A stretch of 64,000 nt of DNA from Halichondria panicea (Eukaryota > Porifera > Demospongiae > Suberitida > Halichondriidae), in NCBI RefSeq assembly GCF_963675165.1, contig NC_087379.1, positions 3,600,201-3,664,200 on the forward strand, written 5' to 3'. Positions 23,851 through 36,700 of this stretch are shown here, in pieces. A program made the position numbers and the translations under genes. The notes beneath the pieces are model-generated. The model searched no databases, had not been told where the DNA came from, and saw nothing but the letters and a program-made list of their open reading frames with translations. How positions within the stretch are numbered: the first letter of the stretch is position 1; every line of letters begins with the position of its first letter.

Positions 23851-24234
23851 TATCGTCATCATAATGAAAACAGACCAATTGGCGCAAGCTATAATTTGTG
23901 CGATCTATATACCAGATGATAGAGCAAAGAATTGCCTACGCATTGATGTGCTTAGTGTGCACATACCTCGTTCTATGCCTGAGTTATGCACGTTGGAAAC
24001 TCGAGGTTGTAAAACAGCAGTATTGAGAAACACCCACTTAAAGATTGCTAAATTGGGAAAAGTAAGGCTGCTTAGACAAAGCGCTTCGATGGAATGCGTT
24101 GGATTCAGAGGAGCTATAGAGAGGGAAGACTGTAGACTGTAGATAACTATAAGCCAAGAAAAATTATTATGAGATTATACACTGTAGTCTGGCTATTGCT
24201 CCAATTGGTCTGTTTTCCCAGAGCCTGTCACATA

Positions 24235-25788
24235 TTATATTGTCTTTTCATTCTGAGTATTGACAATATAATACATGGTGTTATAATTACATGGATGTTT
24301 TCCACCGATTATTATTTGATGTCCCTATTATTTGATGTCCCTGCTCCATTGATGTGAGGTCACCATAATTATTAATTACTTTACTGCGCATGCGCATAAA
24401 GTATTACTGTTGCCTAGCTCACTGTACTGGTACTGTAACTCAAGACCTCCCAGAACATTGTCTGTCCACCACAGTCCTACGTAATGGCAGAAGGCGAATG
24501 GCAGAAGGCGAGCAGGAAGCTCATGTAATAGATAAATAGATAGTAACTGTGATACTTACATTACGCCAGACGCTTACAGTACGCCAGCTGTCTCGCAAGC
24601 TACGCTTCGAGTTAAGGGTCTGTGGCAGGGTCTGTGCTGTGGCAGGGTCTGTGCTGTGGCAGGGTCTGTGGCAGTGTGCTAGCTATCCCAGTATAATTTA
24701 CTGTACTCAGCCTATCAGCATGTTAGTCCATCACATCATGTGGGTGTGGTTTAAGGATATGAGTGGGTATAGACCGTTCTTCGAGTGAAGGAGCGTGGCT
24801 TGCAACTTACGATACACAACTGATATTACATACTCATACTGTCAGCTTGTATTAAATGACACTCCAATAACCTGGACGGTAGCGCTAATGACTACCACAA
24901 AAAAGTACAGGCCAGCATCATATTACATATTAATTTTCTATCAAAATAATTTATGTAGCTGTAACTGAGTACAGTGTATGTTTGAGTACAGTGTATGTTT
25001 TCATTGTAAAGATGGGCAGGTTGGTCAAGCTATTGTGGACAAGTAAGGGTCCTGCTTGCATTCTTTTCTACATGCAGGTACATTCTACATGCAGGTACAT
25101 GCAGGTTTCTCACCAATTCCCAAATTCCCAATGGGAAAGGCTTGGACAAAGGGCGTGGTCGACCACCTATACCAGTGGAACTCATAAAGTTCACATGGAA
25201 AGAAATTAGTGGTGCACTTCTCTGGCGCCGATTAAAGCAGAATGGAGATTAAGAGTTACTCTGATATAAGTGACCAAGAATTAGAAGATATTTGGTTTGA
25301 CAGTACTGGGTTGCCAATAATGATAATGAGTGGATCTTTAGGAATACATGTTCAACGAAGAAGGATAACAGCGAAGAAGGATAACAGAAATGTTACAGCA
25401 TATTGACCCATGCAATGACCAAGCCCATGCAATGACCAAGACCTGTTCGTACTAGTCGGTTTTCCATTGCATGGCTTCGCACTGGCTTGGAATTTGCACC
25501 CTATTGGAGTACAAAGAAGATGTGATGTTTTTGGATGTAGTGAATCAAGCGTGGTCGATGATGCCTTTGGAGTTGTTTGGAGTCAGCTCGGAATTAGCCT
25601 CGAGACCAGGCCTCTTGAGAAGAGGGCCTGGTACCTATTGCATGGGTGATAGTGCACATGCGCAAACTGAGTCTCCCAGAATATGGGGATTCGTTTACCT
25701 TAGTAAACTATCGTAAACTTATACCGTAAACTAGTTTTTACTGGGAAATCTATTCCGTGATATTGTACTAGATCTCTAGCTCTATGCA
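24235..25788. other. no gene; duplications upstream of the RecQ-like gene
   Basis: AT-rich DNA with a threefold GGCAGGGTCTGTG word (24615-24672), a 16-bp tandem duplication at 25356-25387 and another near 25408-25440. No promoter motif could be identified by eye. Confidence 0.45.
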
Positions 25789-26556
25789 ATGGCGTCAACC
25801 GAGTTTTGTCAAGCTGTGGCTTATGCCCTAAATTGTGTTGGTCAAGAAGGCCTCACACTGAAGTCGAAGCAAGAAGAGGCTCTCATCCACCTCTACGATG
25901 GTCGGGATGTGTTTGCTTGGTTCCCTACAGGCTATGGCAAGTCTCTCTGTTTCCAACTTCTGCCCTTCATGTTTGACTTCAAACTAAAGCGGACAGGCTG
26001 TCAAGAGTTGAGAGAAGTGTTGTGCTGGTGCTGTCACCACTAGTTTCTTTGATGGTAGACCAGGTGTCAGGCCTGCAGAAGAGGGGTGTCTCTGCTGCTA
26101 TACTCTCTGGCAACAAAGGTAAGCAGCTAGAACAGCCATAATACTCAGACTTCTTTTGATTGACAGAGTACATATAGAAGGTAATGGCTCTATGATCTAG
26201 AAAGATAGCTAGAAACTGATGTGAACACCGTTTAATATAGCATGTACATGTCCAGTCTGTATAATTACAGTTGGATAGCCACCGTACCTACTTGTACGTG
26301 TTTTAGTTAAATATGCATTTCGCATTACATCATAATATTGAACAGGAAGAAATTTGTTAGAAAGTTCTAGTTTCTTTAGCTCACTTTTTTTGGGAGCGGT
26401 GCGATCATTTCAAAGAGAAAGAGAGGTAGTAAAAACATCTAACTCTTCATGATTGTAATGGTACAACTCCTAGCTCTTGAAGGTAAGTAGGGGAAAAGAT
26501 ATTCTTTCTTGAGTATTGTATACTGTACTTTGTGGTTTTGTACTAGTGTTTTTGTA

Positions 26557-29500
26557 GCTGTGCAAAAACCCAGTTCCCAGTAATTTTAGCAGGTCATGTT
26601 TGTCAGGCTTAGACAGCATAGGAATACATTTTATAATTTGTGATCTAATACGCATAAAAAGTTATACCTTCATAAAAAGTAGGTGTGTAATTGCTCATTT
26701 TGTATGTACAGAGTTCCACGATTCGTATTAGTCTAAGTCCATATCCTCTGTCTCTTCTGCAGATTCGTTATCGGTGTCTCTGTTGTCTCCAAAAACATCT
26801 CGCATTATATCGTCTACCTCAGAATCGCCAAATTCATCTTCAGATTCTGAAGAGCTCTCTTGGTCGAGGTTAAGTTCGTGACTGGTCTGAGAAGTTTGAG
26901 GTACATTTGTGCACCCTTGACATTTGCATCCAGGACCACAATCATGCTTGTCTCTTCTGCACTTGCAACGATTTGTTTGGCAGCCTGTTTTGCAACCACA
27001 TCCCTTTTGAAGCAAGGTGACTCTGTCTCTGATCACCGAAACATTGCTCTCACTGTCCCAGTCGATGGCCAATGTACTTGTGTCAACCTGTTTCCATCCG
27101 TTTCCATCCGTTTCCGTCTAGTACTGGGTAAGTGATATTGTTGGAAGTTGCTTGACTCCACACACATTGTACCCAACAGGACCGTTTCCAATGTCTGTCA
27201 AGTGCGTCATAGGAGGGGATCATTTCTTCTTCATACTTTATACGGAGCCAGATTTTCTCCCTCATCAGAGAAAGCCATGCACTGTGGTGTACTTGGGCAT
27301 GCTGTTTGCTATCAAGAAGTGAGTTAAATAGTGACATTGGTGTTGGGAATGAAGGTAGAAATACTGATTTGTGCTTTCTGAAGTAAGCACATCCAACCAG
27401 CCTAATGAAGGAGAGGAATCCATCAGCGTCTGGTTGAGATAGCATTCCTGGAGTTTGAGCAGTACTATCGCAGATAAATTGTGAATATTCAAACAGTGTA
27501 GCCATAAATGTTGCCTTTCCTATTCCGTTAAAAAATGAAACGAAATCACATCCTGTACTTATGTATAGCATCTGCATAACTGCTGGTAGTTGTTCAATTG
27601 CAGCGAGACTAGGATCATTCTCGAACGCTGTGAGGAGTGCCTGTATGTCTAGGAATCGATGCTCTGTTGAGTTGAACAGGCTCAGTCGAACATTACATTC
27701 AAGCTGTGTTCCAGCAACCAGTGGTAAGCCTACGTGATACACATCTGTATCAGGACTGAGTACAAGCTTCCTAGTGCCTACAGAATTGATTACATGTAAC
27801 CAAATTCTCGTGTCTGACTCTTCTGCATTACAATATAGAGAATCGTCAACTTGTGGTTGTGGTGTGGATCCAGTTACAAACAGGCATTTGTTTTGCAGAT
27901 TACTGCTGAACCCTCCAGCTGTAACAAATTTTTGTTGTAGAGCTAGCTTGCGCTGCACTTTCTTCAAGAAGTAAGTTGAGAGAAAAGTAACAAGGTTTCT
28001 CTTGCATAATCTACAACTCAAAATATTTTTTCTCCACATAGGAGGGATCACCATGTCTGCTGCAAAAGTTGTGCACTGGTGATCGTCATTCAAGTGTGCT
28101 GTCTTGTCGCGATGCAGTCGTTCAAAATATTTGGGACTTAGCTGGACACACTCAGGATCGTCGAAAAGTAAGTGTACTTCCTGTGATCTACTTCTAAAGT
28201 ATGGATAGATATGCTGTCGGATTAAAAAGTCGGCATAATCACCTATGTTTTTATGTGCACTCCATGGTGTAATATTTATCAAAAACATTCCCTCGATTAT
28301 GACAGCATCTGGTATCCATCCAGGTTTTAATGACGATGCAATAATAGCAGCATTTGCCTTCTCATACCGTTTTTGTAGCACATTGGTAGTGTTTGACTTG
28401 GCTCCTTTAGTTGGTGTGCCATCAATGTTTGCAATCGCTCTGGGTAGTTCCAAGCACTGCTCATAACTTTTGCTTAGGTTTGTTCCTGTGATTGTAGCAT
28501 GTGCAACTCTCCTTTTCCATAATTCTATCTGAATCTTTCTCTCTCTTTCGATTTCTGAGCCCTTTTTTCGTCGTCCGAGTTTTTCTGTAAATGTTAAAAG
28601 TCTCTTTCGGTGTTTTGGTGGTTTGACACTAGGAGTTTTCAAGATGTAGTACTGCACACGGTTCCTATACTCTGTTTCCCCTATGGATCTAAAATTGATG
28701 AGGTCATGTTCTTGTTGGGGAGTTAGTTGTTTTTTATTGAAAAGGTGACATAGAGCATCGTTACAGGTGCTTGTGACAAGGCTACATGACTCTAACTTGT
28801 TCACTTGTTTCTTAATGTTTCCTTCCAACTTTCTGCTCTCGTTGTCATTGCTAGTAGCATACAGTGATTTGATTGGTGTTATATCAATCTTTTGCTTCTT
28901 AAAAAGCTGTTGCTCAATGTTTTTCATTGCTTCTGCTCTGATAGGTAAGAAGAGTGAGATTCTGGTGATAGTTTCAGCAGACGGTCTGCTAACGAACTCC
29001 TTGCATTCACGATTAATGCACATCTCATGTGCCTCATCGATTCCTATTGAGTGGCCTGGCCTACCAAGAAGACTCACAGTGAAACCACCTTTTTCGAGAT
29101 TTGCACGAACATCACCTGGTAAGTTATACATATCTCTTATGTGTTGAGGAATCAATTGCTGGTACCTGGGTCGATCAAATGCAGTGAAAATTGGCACCAT
29201 TAATTTAATAGCAGCCATTCTTAAGTCCCATTGACCAGTTCTCACAGCACAGTAGAGTGCTATGTATCCCACACAGGTTCTGAATATGAATTCAATCCAA
29301 AACTTCACTGTTTTGTTTTCCGACTCTCTCTTCTGGATGTACTCGTCAAATAGTTGAAGTACATTGCATTTCTCTTGCAGGTCTTCCAGCAACTGGTTGA
29401 TGTTCCTCAGGGCACTTTCTTGGGTTTCAGAAGGAGGAAGATTTTGGACCATTTCTGATGCGGTGTGAAGAAAATCTGTTGGGACATTCCCCTTCTCCAA

Positions 29501-32188
29501 GAAAATGGAGAACAGGAGCCGATACATGGATTCCCACGCTTCCATTAGAAAATGGTGAGTCCTCTTAAAGTTAGAGGTGATGGAATTGGGGGTGTTGTAC
29601 CCACTACACTTCCCAATATCCACTAGGCCTGCATCAAAGTAGATTTTGACCAGTACCTCTTGGTAATTCTTGAGAATATGCCAATCTCCTGGGAATGGAA
29701 TGAGCCATGCTAAATCACTCCCATACTCTGCCTTAAGAGATTGTATGCGGGCATATGTTACTTGATCCCCTTCTAGGAAAATTAGTGCTTGTTTCTTTGT
29801 AGCAATGAATTTGTTGTACAGGTCGTTTATAATACTAAGCACAGTCTCGTTATCGTCACATTTTTGATCTAGAACGTTGTAATAGATTATGTTGGACCTT
29901 TCTACACTGCATATATTGCTAGATAGACTGAAATAGGCCTGGAAGTCGATCAATGGTGTGGCATGTGCTGTACAAGCAACTTTCAGCAGAATATAGTTAC
30001 CAGCAATATTTTGAAATTTTTTTAGGGCACTCTCTTCGTTAAGTTTCAGCCCAAAGTCATTCATGCTTAGCGGTGTTGTTTCAGTACTCTGTACATGGGT
30101 GTAGATTGTATTGGAACTTTCCTCGCTTGCCGATAGGGCTCTGATCGCTCCTGTTCTGCTCCTTCTAAGTTTTTTCGGTTGAGGGGACTTAATTGGTGAT
30201 CTTGTTGAATATACTCTCTTTGTGAGCATGCGGTTCCCAATTAAGTCTGTATTGGTAGTTAGTGTTAGTGGCTTGGGTTGGGCGATTTGTACTGTTGTGC
30301 CATGCCAACTTAACTGCTGTTTTCCACAATATACTCTGGCATAATGGTGTATATAGTCAATATTATCGGCTGATGCGATCATAAAACAGTTACTTGGGTA
30401 GCTTTTCATTATTCCCTCACTCGCTCGTTTCTCAATACGGTATTGAACATACCTCAAAGCAGTTTCAGAGCTTGCACAAATGCCTAAGCGATTGAACATC
30501 CTAACCAAGCGTATAGAGCCTCCACATGTTTCAATTGCTTCTGTCAATAGGGTATGTATTGGGAAGGAACACTGGTTGTTGATAGTGAAAAACAGTACAC
30601 ACACACAAAAGAACCTCCGAATAGTTCGTACTTGTGACGTGTTCTTTATGGCTTTCTTTGAGAGAGGTTTGGTTAGCAATGAAATAGCTCTCCAAATGTC
30701 TGGATCAAGTTTATTAATGAACTTGTTAATGTCAATGCTCTCTATATTATGTGGCTGTCCAGAATCTTGTTCAATCAATTCATTAATTGACTTGTGACAT
30801 TTTTCATTTAGAGTGAGGCATACCTCAGACAATTTGTCTTTTGTTTCGTGACGTCTGCAGTGACCTAGAGCAACACTGAGGGCATAGAAAATGTCTCCTC
30901 CATGGCGGTACAGAATCGTACCTATCCTCATCACTGAGCATTTGTAAGCCATATGATGTTCTAGCATATTTGAGAGCTCACTTCTTAGCCAAATTGAGTT
31001 TGGAAAGTCAACAGTGATGTTCATCTCTGAAGCCATTTTTGATAGTTTAATCTTAAATGTCTCATACACTTCAGGCAATAACAGAGCTGTTTGTTTCAAA
31101 ATCGCTTTGCCAACATGTATGGCTGACAGACTAGATACGTATGATAGGACCTCATCCGATGTTCTGACATTAGATAATATGGGTATATCGGATTCAATCT
31201 TATCAAGTAGCAATTGAAGGTCAGAGTCTGTGCTTTTGACTGACCCCTTTAGTCGCTTCAGTAAATAGAGATGGGATTTGTAGCACGTAAAACACACTCG
31301 GTCACTAGATGATATGCTCTCATTACTACTAGTGACAGTGTTCTCTGAGAGGAACGCCTCTATTATGTCAGGCTCTGAGACAACTCGGCTTTTTGTAAAG
31401 TCTGATATGTGTTTACTACACGTTTTGCATTTGAGGTGGGACGGGTTCAATTTTCGATATAGGACGCCGTAGTGGTATGTACAAAGAGGTATGCCATCAG
31501 TACCTCTTGGTGTTTCAATGCGTTCTATATTCATATCAAACAATGAGCATATTGTTGCTCTATCAGCTAATGTGGTACTTTTGCATTCACATTCATTGCA
31601 TTCTGAAACATAACACTGTTGCTCTTTTTCATTCTCATCATTTATTTTTCTCCATCTAGGTACAAAACTACTCTCGCCAATGGAACTCACATCTTGCCGG
31701 CAATTTCTGCAAATGCAGCTATCTGGATTGATGCCAAGAGCTGGTTCAAATTCTTGAAGCTTCTTGAGAAGTGAGCCATCCTTCCATGACTTTGGATGGA
31801 AATACTTCGACATATTACCTCGTTTGCAGAGGATGCATGGTTGACAAGGCTGCCCTTGGTGAACACTTGAAATAGCGGGTCGCACATCAGCTCCGCTCCC
31901 TCTTGTGGCTCTATGCTGACTCATTAATGACCTATTTTAATGCATTTGACATGCCATAATTTTGCATAATTTGTTTCAATTCACCTTGTAAATAATAATA
32001 ATTATTCTCAGCAAAGTTGATTCAGTGGACCTCAGGATGACCACATGGCCTTGTAAAAATCAGCTGTAAATTTATGAATATATGTGGGAACAGCCAGATT
32101 TTTTTTGTTAAATAAATGATGGGCATTGGTCCACAGATCTTCAAAAAATTTAAGCAAAATAATGCTGGGAACTGGATTTTTGCACAGC
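26557..32188. mobile_element. probable transposon inserted in RecQ-like intron 1
   Basis: The inverted pair GCTGTGCAAAAACCCAGTTC (26557-26580, 24 bp) and its complement at 32165-32188, with one mismatch, bracket the CXC-domain gene. Weaker pairing continues on both sides. These could be terminal or subterminal repeats of a 5.6-kb or slightly larger element. No target-site duplication was resolved, so the ends are approximate. Confidence 0.5.
26728..31924 (-). CDS. large CXC-domain transposon protein, one frameshift from intact
   Basis: An uninterrupted 1613-codon frame (31924 to 27083; start MSQHRATRGSGAD) is followed in another frame by 27072-26728. The N-terminus has paired cysteine motifs (CQPCILCKRG, CICRNC, then LKCKTCSKHI and VCFTCYKSH), probably zinc binding. 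Mid-protein ASADNIDYIHHYARVYCG and WHGTTVQIAQPKPL are motifs I associate with a TE-encoded family in marine animals. The second frame carries KGCGCKTGCQTNRCKCRR and GPGCKCQGC, a CXC (tesmin/TSO1-like) domain, then an acidic tail. An exact 10-bp duplication (27091-27110) is the only thing separating the frames: without one copy they join as one protein of about 1,725 residues. The long open frame implies recent activity or selection. No DDE triad could be assigned by eye. Confidence 0.8.
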
Positions 32189-32495
32189 ATGAACACGTGC
32201 ACTAATTTTGTGTCTGAAAATGTATGCTGTGGAAGAATCAGGACACACACAAGAAACAGGCTTAAGCTGTTAATTGGTGGGTATCATTAGAATGTAGAAA
32301 GGCTACTAAAGAGCTCTGTGCTTGTTAGAAATTGTTAGCATAGCTGTAGAGGACGTCAGGACCACTCAAAGTTGAAGTAGAAACTGGAAGTCAAAAACCG
32401 CAGAGCTCAGGAAGACCGGAAGTTCAACCATGATTTTAATTAAAAAGGCACCTTGGCCATTAGACTGATTATGTAATTGCCTGTGTTGTTCATAG
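31925..32495. other. right part of RecQ-like intron 1, no gene
   Basis: AT-rich sequence including the right inverted-repeat copy (32165-32188). A 72-codon minus-strand frame at 32032-32250 has no recognisable motif. Confidence 0.45.
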
Positions 32496-33778
32496 ATGTC
32501 GAGAAGGATCTCTTGGCTAGTGAGAGTGACGTTTCCTCGGGTCGGTTCTCTCTCCTCTATAGTGCTCCCGAGGCCATCCTAGACAAAGAAGCATGGAAGC
32601 AGCTCTTAGTCCAACGTCCTCTTTGTAACACTGTAGTAGCAGTCGCTGTTGACGAAGCACACTGTGTGTACAAGTGGTAAAAGTCATTTAAATACACATG
32701 TACATATACAGTGTTACTGTCAGTAGCCTTTAAGTTTTAATACACGCACACGTCAGAATAATGTACATGTACATACACATAATTACATGTATTGTATATA
32801 CCATGCATATACATACATGTACAATTTACGTTTAACGGGTACCATACATGTTCCTCTCAGTTGTGTACAATGATTTGCACAACTTACAGGAGTAAAGACT
32901 TTCGTCCTGCCTTTGATCGTATCCGTGACCTGCGAGCATTTGTGCCTCCCGATACACCATTTCTGGCTGCGACTGCCACTGTGACCAAGAGGATGAGGGA
33001 CAATATTGTTCAGAAGCTTGGCATGGCAGGCTGCTATATGGTATCTGAGTCTCCCAACAAGCCCAACATCTGTTATGAGGTTGTACGTAAGACATCTATC
33101 GAGGAGGACTTTGCATTCGTTGTGGCAGACTTGTGAGAGAAGAACATCAAGGCTCGACGCATAGTTGTCTACTGCCAGTCGTTAAACATGTGTGCGAGTT
33201 TGTACGAGCACTTCAAGTACACTCTCAAGGATGCTGGCTACTACCCTCCAGGAGCTGAACAGATCAGTGACAACAGAATGTTCGGGATGTTTCACTCCTG
33301 TACTGACGAACACAACAAAGCAGTTATCATGGGGAGTCTTGGGAAGCCTGATGGTGTTGTCAGAGTTCTGTTTGCGACGATGGCTATTGGTATGGGGGTG
33401 GACTTCGAGAACTTGGACTTCATCATCCACTATGGTGCCCCTAGGTCATTGGAAGACTACTTTCAAGAGAGCGGCTGAGCTGGTAGAGATAATCAGCAGT
33501 CGTTGGCTCGAGTGTACTGGAGGCCAGTTGAAGCTCCTGTATATACCGATCTGACTATCTCAAGGAATTTGGAGTTACAAGCTGTGAGAGAGTATCTTGA
33601 GAACACGAAGTGTAGGAGATTCGTGCTGCTGAAGTATTTTGATTCAGCTGTTGCCTGGAACATGGAGTCTCGTGACAAGAGGTGGTGCTGCGACAATTGT
33701 CGATCCGTTGCTAAGTGATGAAAATGATGGGGGTAAGTAATGTACAGGGTATTAGAATGTACAGGGTATTAGAATTAG

Positions 33779-36700
33779 CTACATGTAGTAGTCAGAATCA
33801 GGCCTCAATACCATCATATTCAAAAATATCTGAGGCTTGTATATCATCAAGTCCGTACGTGGCACTATACACGTATACACGTCCGCATCCTCGGTGTCTG
33901 AGTCAAAAATATCTGAGGCTGGTATATCATCAAGTCCGTACGTGGCACCATACACGTCCTCATCCTCGGTGTCTGAGTCAATTCTCATAGCGGTTTCGCT
34001 CCTTGTGTATTCTTTAGCCTTCCTCTTGATCCATGTGCTCATTTTTTTCTCTGTTTAATTGTTGCAGGGGGTCTGGGGAGAATTTAGGGAACATTCTGTG
34101 AGACCGGTTCACAATAACGCTGAGGACCTCAGCCTTCTGAAGCACAGCTACAACTGTCTTGACGTCCTTCTCATCTGACCTCGTGCTGTGAGCTGTTGCT
34201 TCACGGTGGATGTTAGTCTGCTTGTCAAAGGCCATGGAGAGTCAAAGGCCATGGAGATTCGATGAAGAGACGATACGGATCGTGCTGCCCAAGTGCTGGC
34301 AGTCTTCGTAAAGTTGGCACCCATGTTCGAGATGATGTTCTTGTAAAGCTTGTTTATGTGCTCATTGTGGAGATCACATGGGATGTTCCGTCCTAGGCCG
34401 CCATGAGTGTTGATGAAGCGGCCCCAGGTCAGCTGATGAGAGAGGTATGGCTGGAGAGTGGCAAGTTGAAATTGAAGCCTAAGTGCCTCTAGTGCATATT
34501 TTGTCTTTTTCTCAGCATGAAAGTGGAGCATTAAAATCTTCCACAGCCTAATAACACGCTCACCGTCTCCTTCTTTCCAGGCATCCACAAACAGCAGTAC
34601 TAAGGAGGCGAAATGACATAGCACTCGAGCATACCCGTGCACTTTATCTCCACTGTCTATCACAGACTCTCCAAGCAGCGCCTCAGGGATCACTGTGAAC
34701 TCCTTCACCACTGTCTGGGCCACACTACTCAGCAGAGATTGGTTTACCTCTTTGTGTCCTATGGTGTATGTTAATGTAAGTGTTATTTTATCGGTATGCT
34801 GTGTAAGCAATAATTATGTTACCTTCAATGTCAAATTCCTTACAGCCTGCTGTCACTATGTGCCCCTTGAAGACTTTGAGGAAGGCAGCTTGACATGTGT
34901 GCATGTCATTCTTCGGTTTCTTCGCCTTGGAGCATCCAATGCGAGCAAAAAGACTGCTGAGAGTGCCGTAATCTTCTTGGCTGTCCTTGTGCAGCTTCTG
35001 CCAGATGAGCTACATGTAAAAAGGTAACATATATAATATGCTTGCGTGCTTCATGTACATTGTACATATCTGGAGTGCATGAATACACTCCTGTTAGTAT
35101 ATACACTGGCATATAATACTGTACACACGAAGTCAATTAAGTTACTGTAATTATATGTATTATGGTGGGCTTTTAATAATAATTTATCACATGTACTTTA
35201 AACTTACAATCATAAAGTTCATCACACAATGCCAGCCATCAATGCATGGCTCAAGTTGTTCAATCCTCCCTCCAGGAGTATTGGAGCACTGCACATGACG
35301 TTTGGCACCCTGCTCTCGCTCACATGTGAGGTGATCACCCCCAGACAGGGCCGTGTGCTTGTGGTCTGATCCCAGGTACGACACCATTGTTCTCATTATT
35401 TCTATCATTTCACTACTATCATTTCACTACTCACATTCTCATTGTTGTGCAGTACATCCAATACAACCACCTCTGACCTTACTGCCATCTCTTCACTGTA
35501 TTGATGTGGGATGTGCTTAGTGACCAACCTCTTCTTCTCAAGGCCCTTAATGTAATCGCACAGTATTCGACTGACCAACAATGATGTCTTCTTTGGATGG
35601 CAGGAAGCATAGAACGAGACAAATCAGCGATAGGAGCAGGAGGAGGTGAGACACGGGCCTTGACAGCAAATATACTAAACATATGCATGAGCTTCCCATG
35701 ATGGTCACTTGCAATGTCTCGTACATTGACTTGCTTGTCGACATTGTCCCCCACGAACTTCACAAATGCCCCGTCCTTTAACCACTTATCAAGCACTTTA
35801 GTGTGACCTTTACTGATCATATTCACACGCTTCAGTATTGCGTTGTAACTGAGGGTCACGTTGATGTGGTTGAGCCTAGTTCAAGCCTAGAAATTAACAA
35901 TAATAATAATATTTTTTTATCAGGCTGCATTGAGGGGGGTATTTTTCTCACCCCCCCGGGCCCCCTAGGATACATTAGTATAGGCATTTGTACTGCTACA
36001 ATGTATAGTTCTAATGACTTGTGCACCAGAATTGACCAAAGGCCTAATTTTTACAGGGGAGCATGCCCCCCTCGGACCTCCCTATTATAAATCACACACA
36101 ATCACAATCACAAATCACACACAATCACACACAATCACACACAGACCTTCTTCTGGATGTGAGTAGAAAAGAGGGCACTCGACAGATAGGATTGAACCCC
36201 ACACATCGTTTTGTTGCGTTCCTTCAAGAGGATAGCCACCGCTGTGCTTAGTCCTGGGAACTGTCGCTCTCCCTTCTTCAGCTTGTTCCTCTTGGACGAG
36301 TGGGTGATATCACAATCATGATAGCACAATCAATAATGTGGTGGAGAGTTGGTGCTTTGGTCTCAAGCTCAGTGACTGTTTGTCTCCAGGAAAAGCTTTC
36401 TGCTTGCTCAATGGTCATGGACCGGAACAGTGACACAGGTTGTGAACTTTTGCTGCACAACGAGGCACACTCATCATCTACTATTCTCGAGATACAGCTT
36501 CGTCCCTGAGCTGAGGGTATGAGAAAACAGCCCTACAAATTGACTGCAGGTTCCCCCCTGTCAGTGCCTTTGCAATCTTCTCAAGCTCTGGACGAATGGA
36601 TACTGTACATATCGCCCTCTTGCTTGGTGAGTACACCGATATCTGTAATAGCACACATTTATATAATTATTTTAGCTATACTTACTACATGTACGTGCGT

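Larger units (their letters stand above)
21108..24232. mobile_element. 3.1-kb long-TIR element flanked by TA
   Basis: The left end TGTGACAGGCTCTGGGAAAA (21108) and the right end complement (to 24232) are each flanked by TA. Both continue with ACAGACCAATTGGAGC. Homology between arms extends roughly 300-350 bp with indels: left 21108-21400, right about 23878-24232. Shared words include GGCTTATAGTTAT, TGTTTTACAAC, GTTTCCAACG, CATCTGGTATATAGATCGCA and ATAGCTTGCGCC. The interior has no recognised transposase; a 79-codon frame at 23051-23290 (MWVENLQLTSATTLLNLSVC) is of unknown meaning. TA duplication suggests a Tc1/mariner-type or other TA-targeting superfamily. A Harbinger-like MITE is nested inside. 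Confidence 0.8.
25789..33718 (+). pseudogene. RecQ-like SF2 DNA helicase, three exons, with nonsense codons
   Basis: Exon 1 (25789-26118) has FPTGYGKSLCFQ (motif I) and LSPLVSLMVDQ (Ia). A 1-base-type frame change lies near 25990-26010. Exon 2 (32496-32676) has FSLLYSAPEA and DEAHC (II). Exon 3 (32890-33718) has FLAATAT (III), RIVVYCQS (IV), VLFATMAIGMGVDF (V), HYGAPRSLEDYFQESG (VI) and a C-terminal Cys pair CCDNC. Splice phases agree: GT 26119/AG 32495 joins a GAT codon, and GT 32677/AG 32889 joins a TGG giving the canonical KW-x-DFRP. Exon 3 stays in one frame but carries TGA at 33134-33136 and 33476-33478. The second sits where motif VI should have arginine (QESG-stop-AGRD), and both are consistent with CGA-to-TGA change. 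The protein is only the helicase core, with no HRDC. Intron 1 is 6.4 kb because a transposon gene lies in it antisense. Confidence 0.85.

Noticed and set aside
27083-31924. Giant ORF as a viral or Maverick polyprotein
   Set aside because: No polymerase, capsid, integrase or protease motif was seen, while the CXC domain and companion motifs fit a transposon protein.
33134-33478. In-frame TGA codons in the RecQ-like exon as selenocysteine or programmed readthrough
   Set aside because: Both stand where the family has arginine, and no SECIS-like structure was looked for or expected; point mutation is the simpler explanation.
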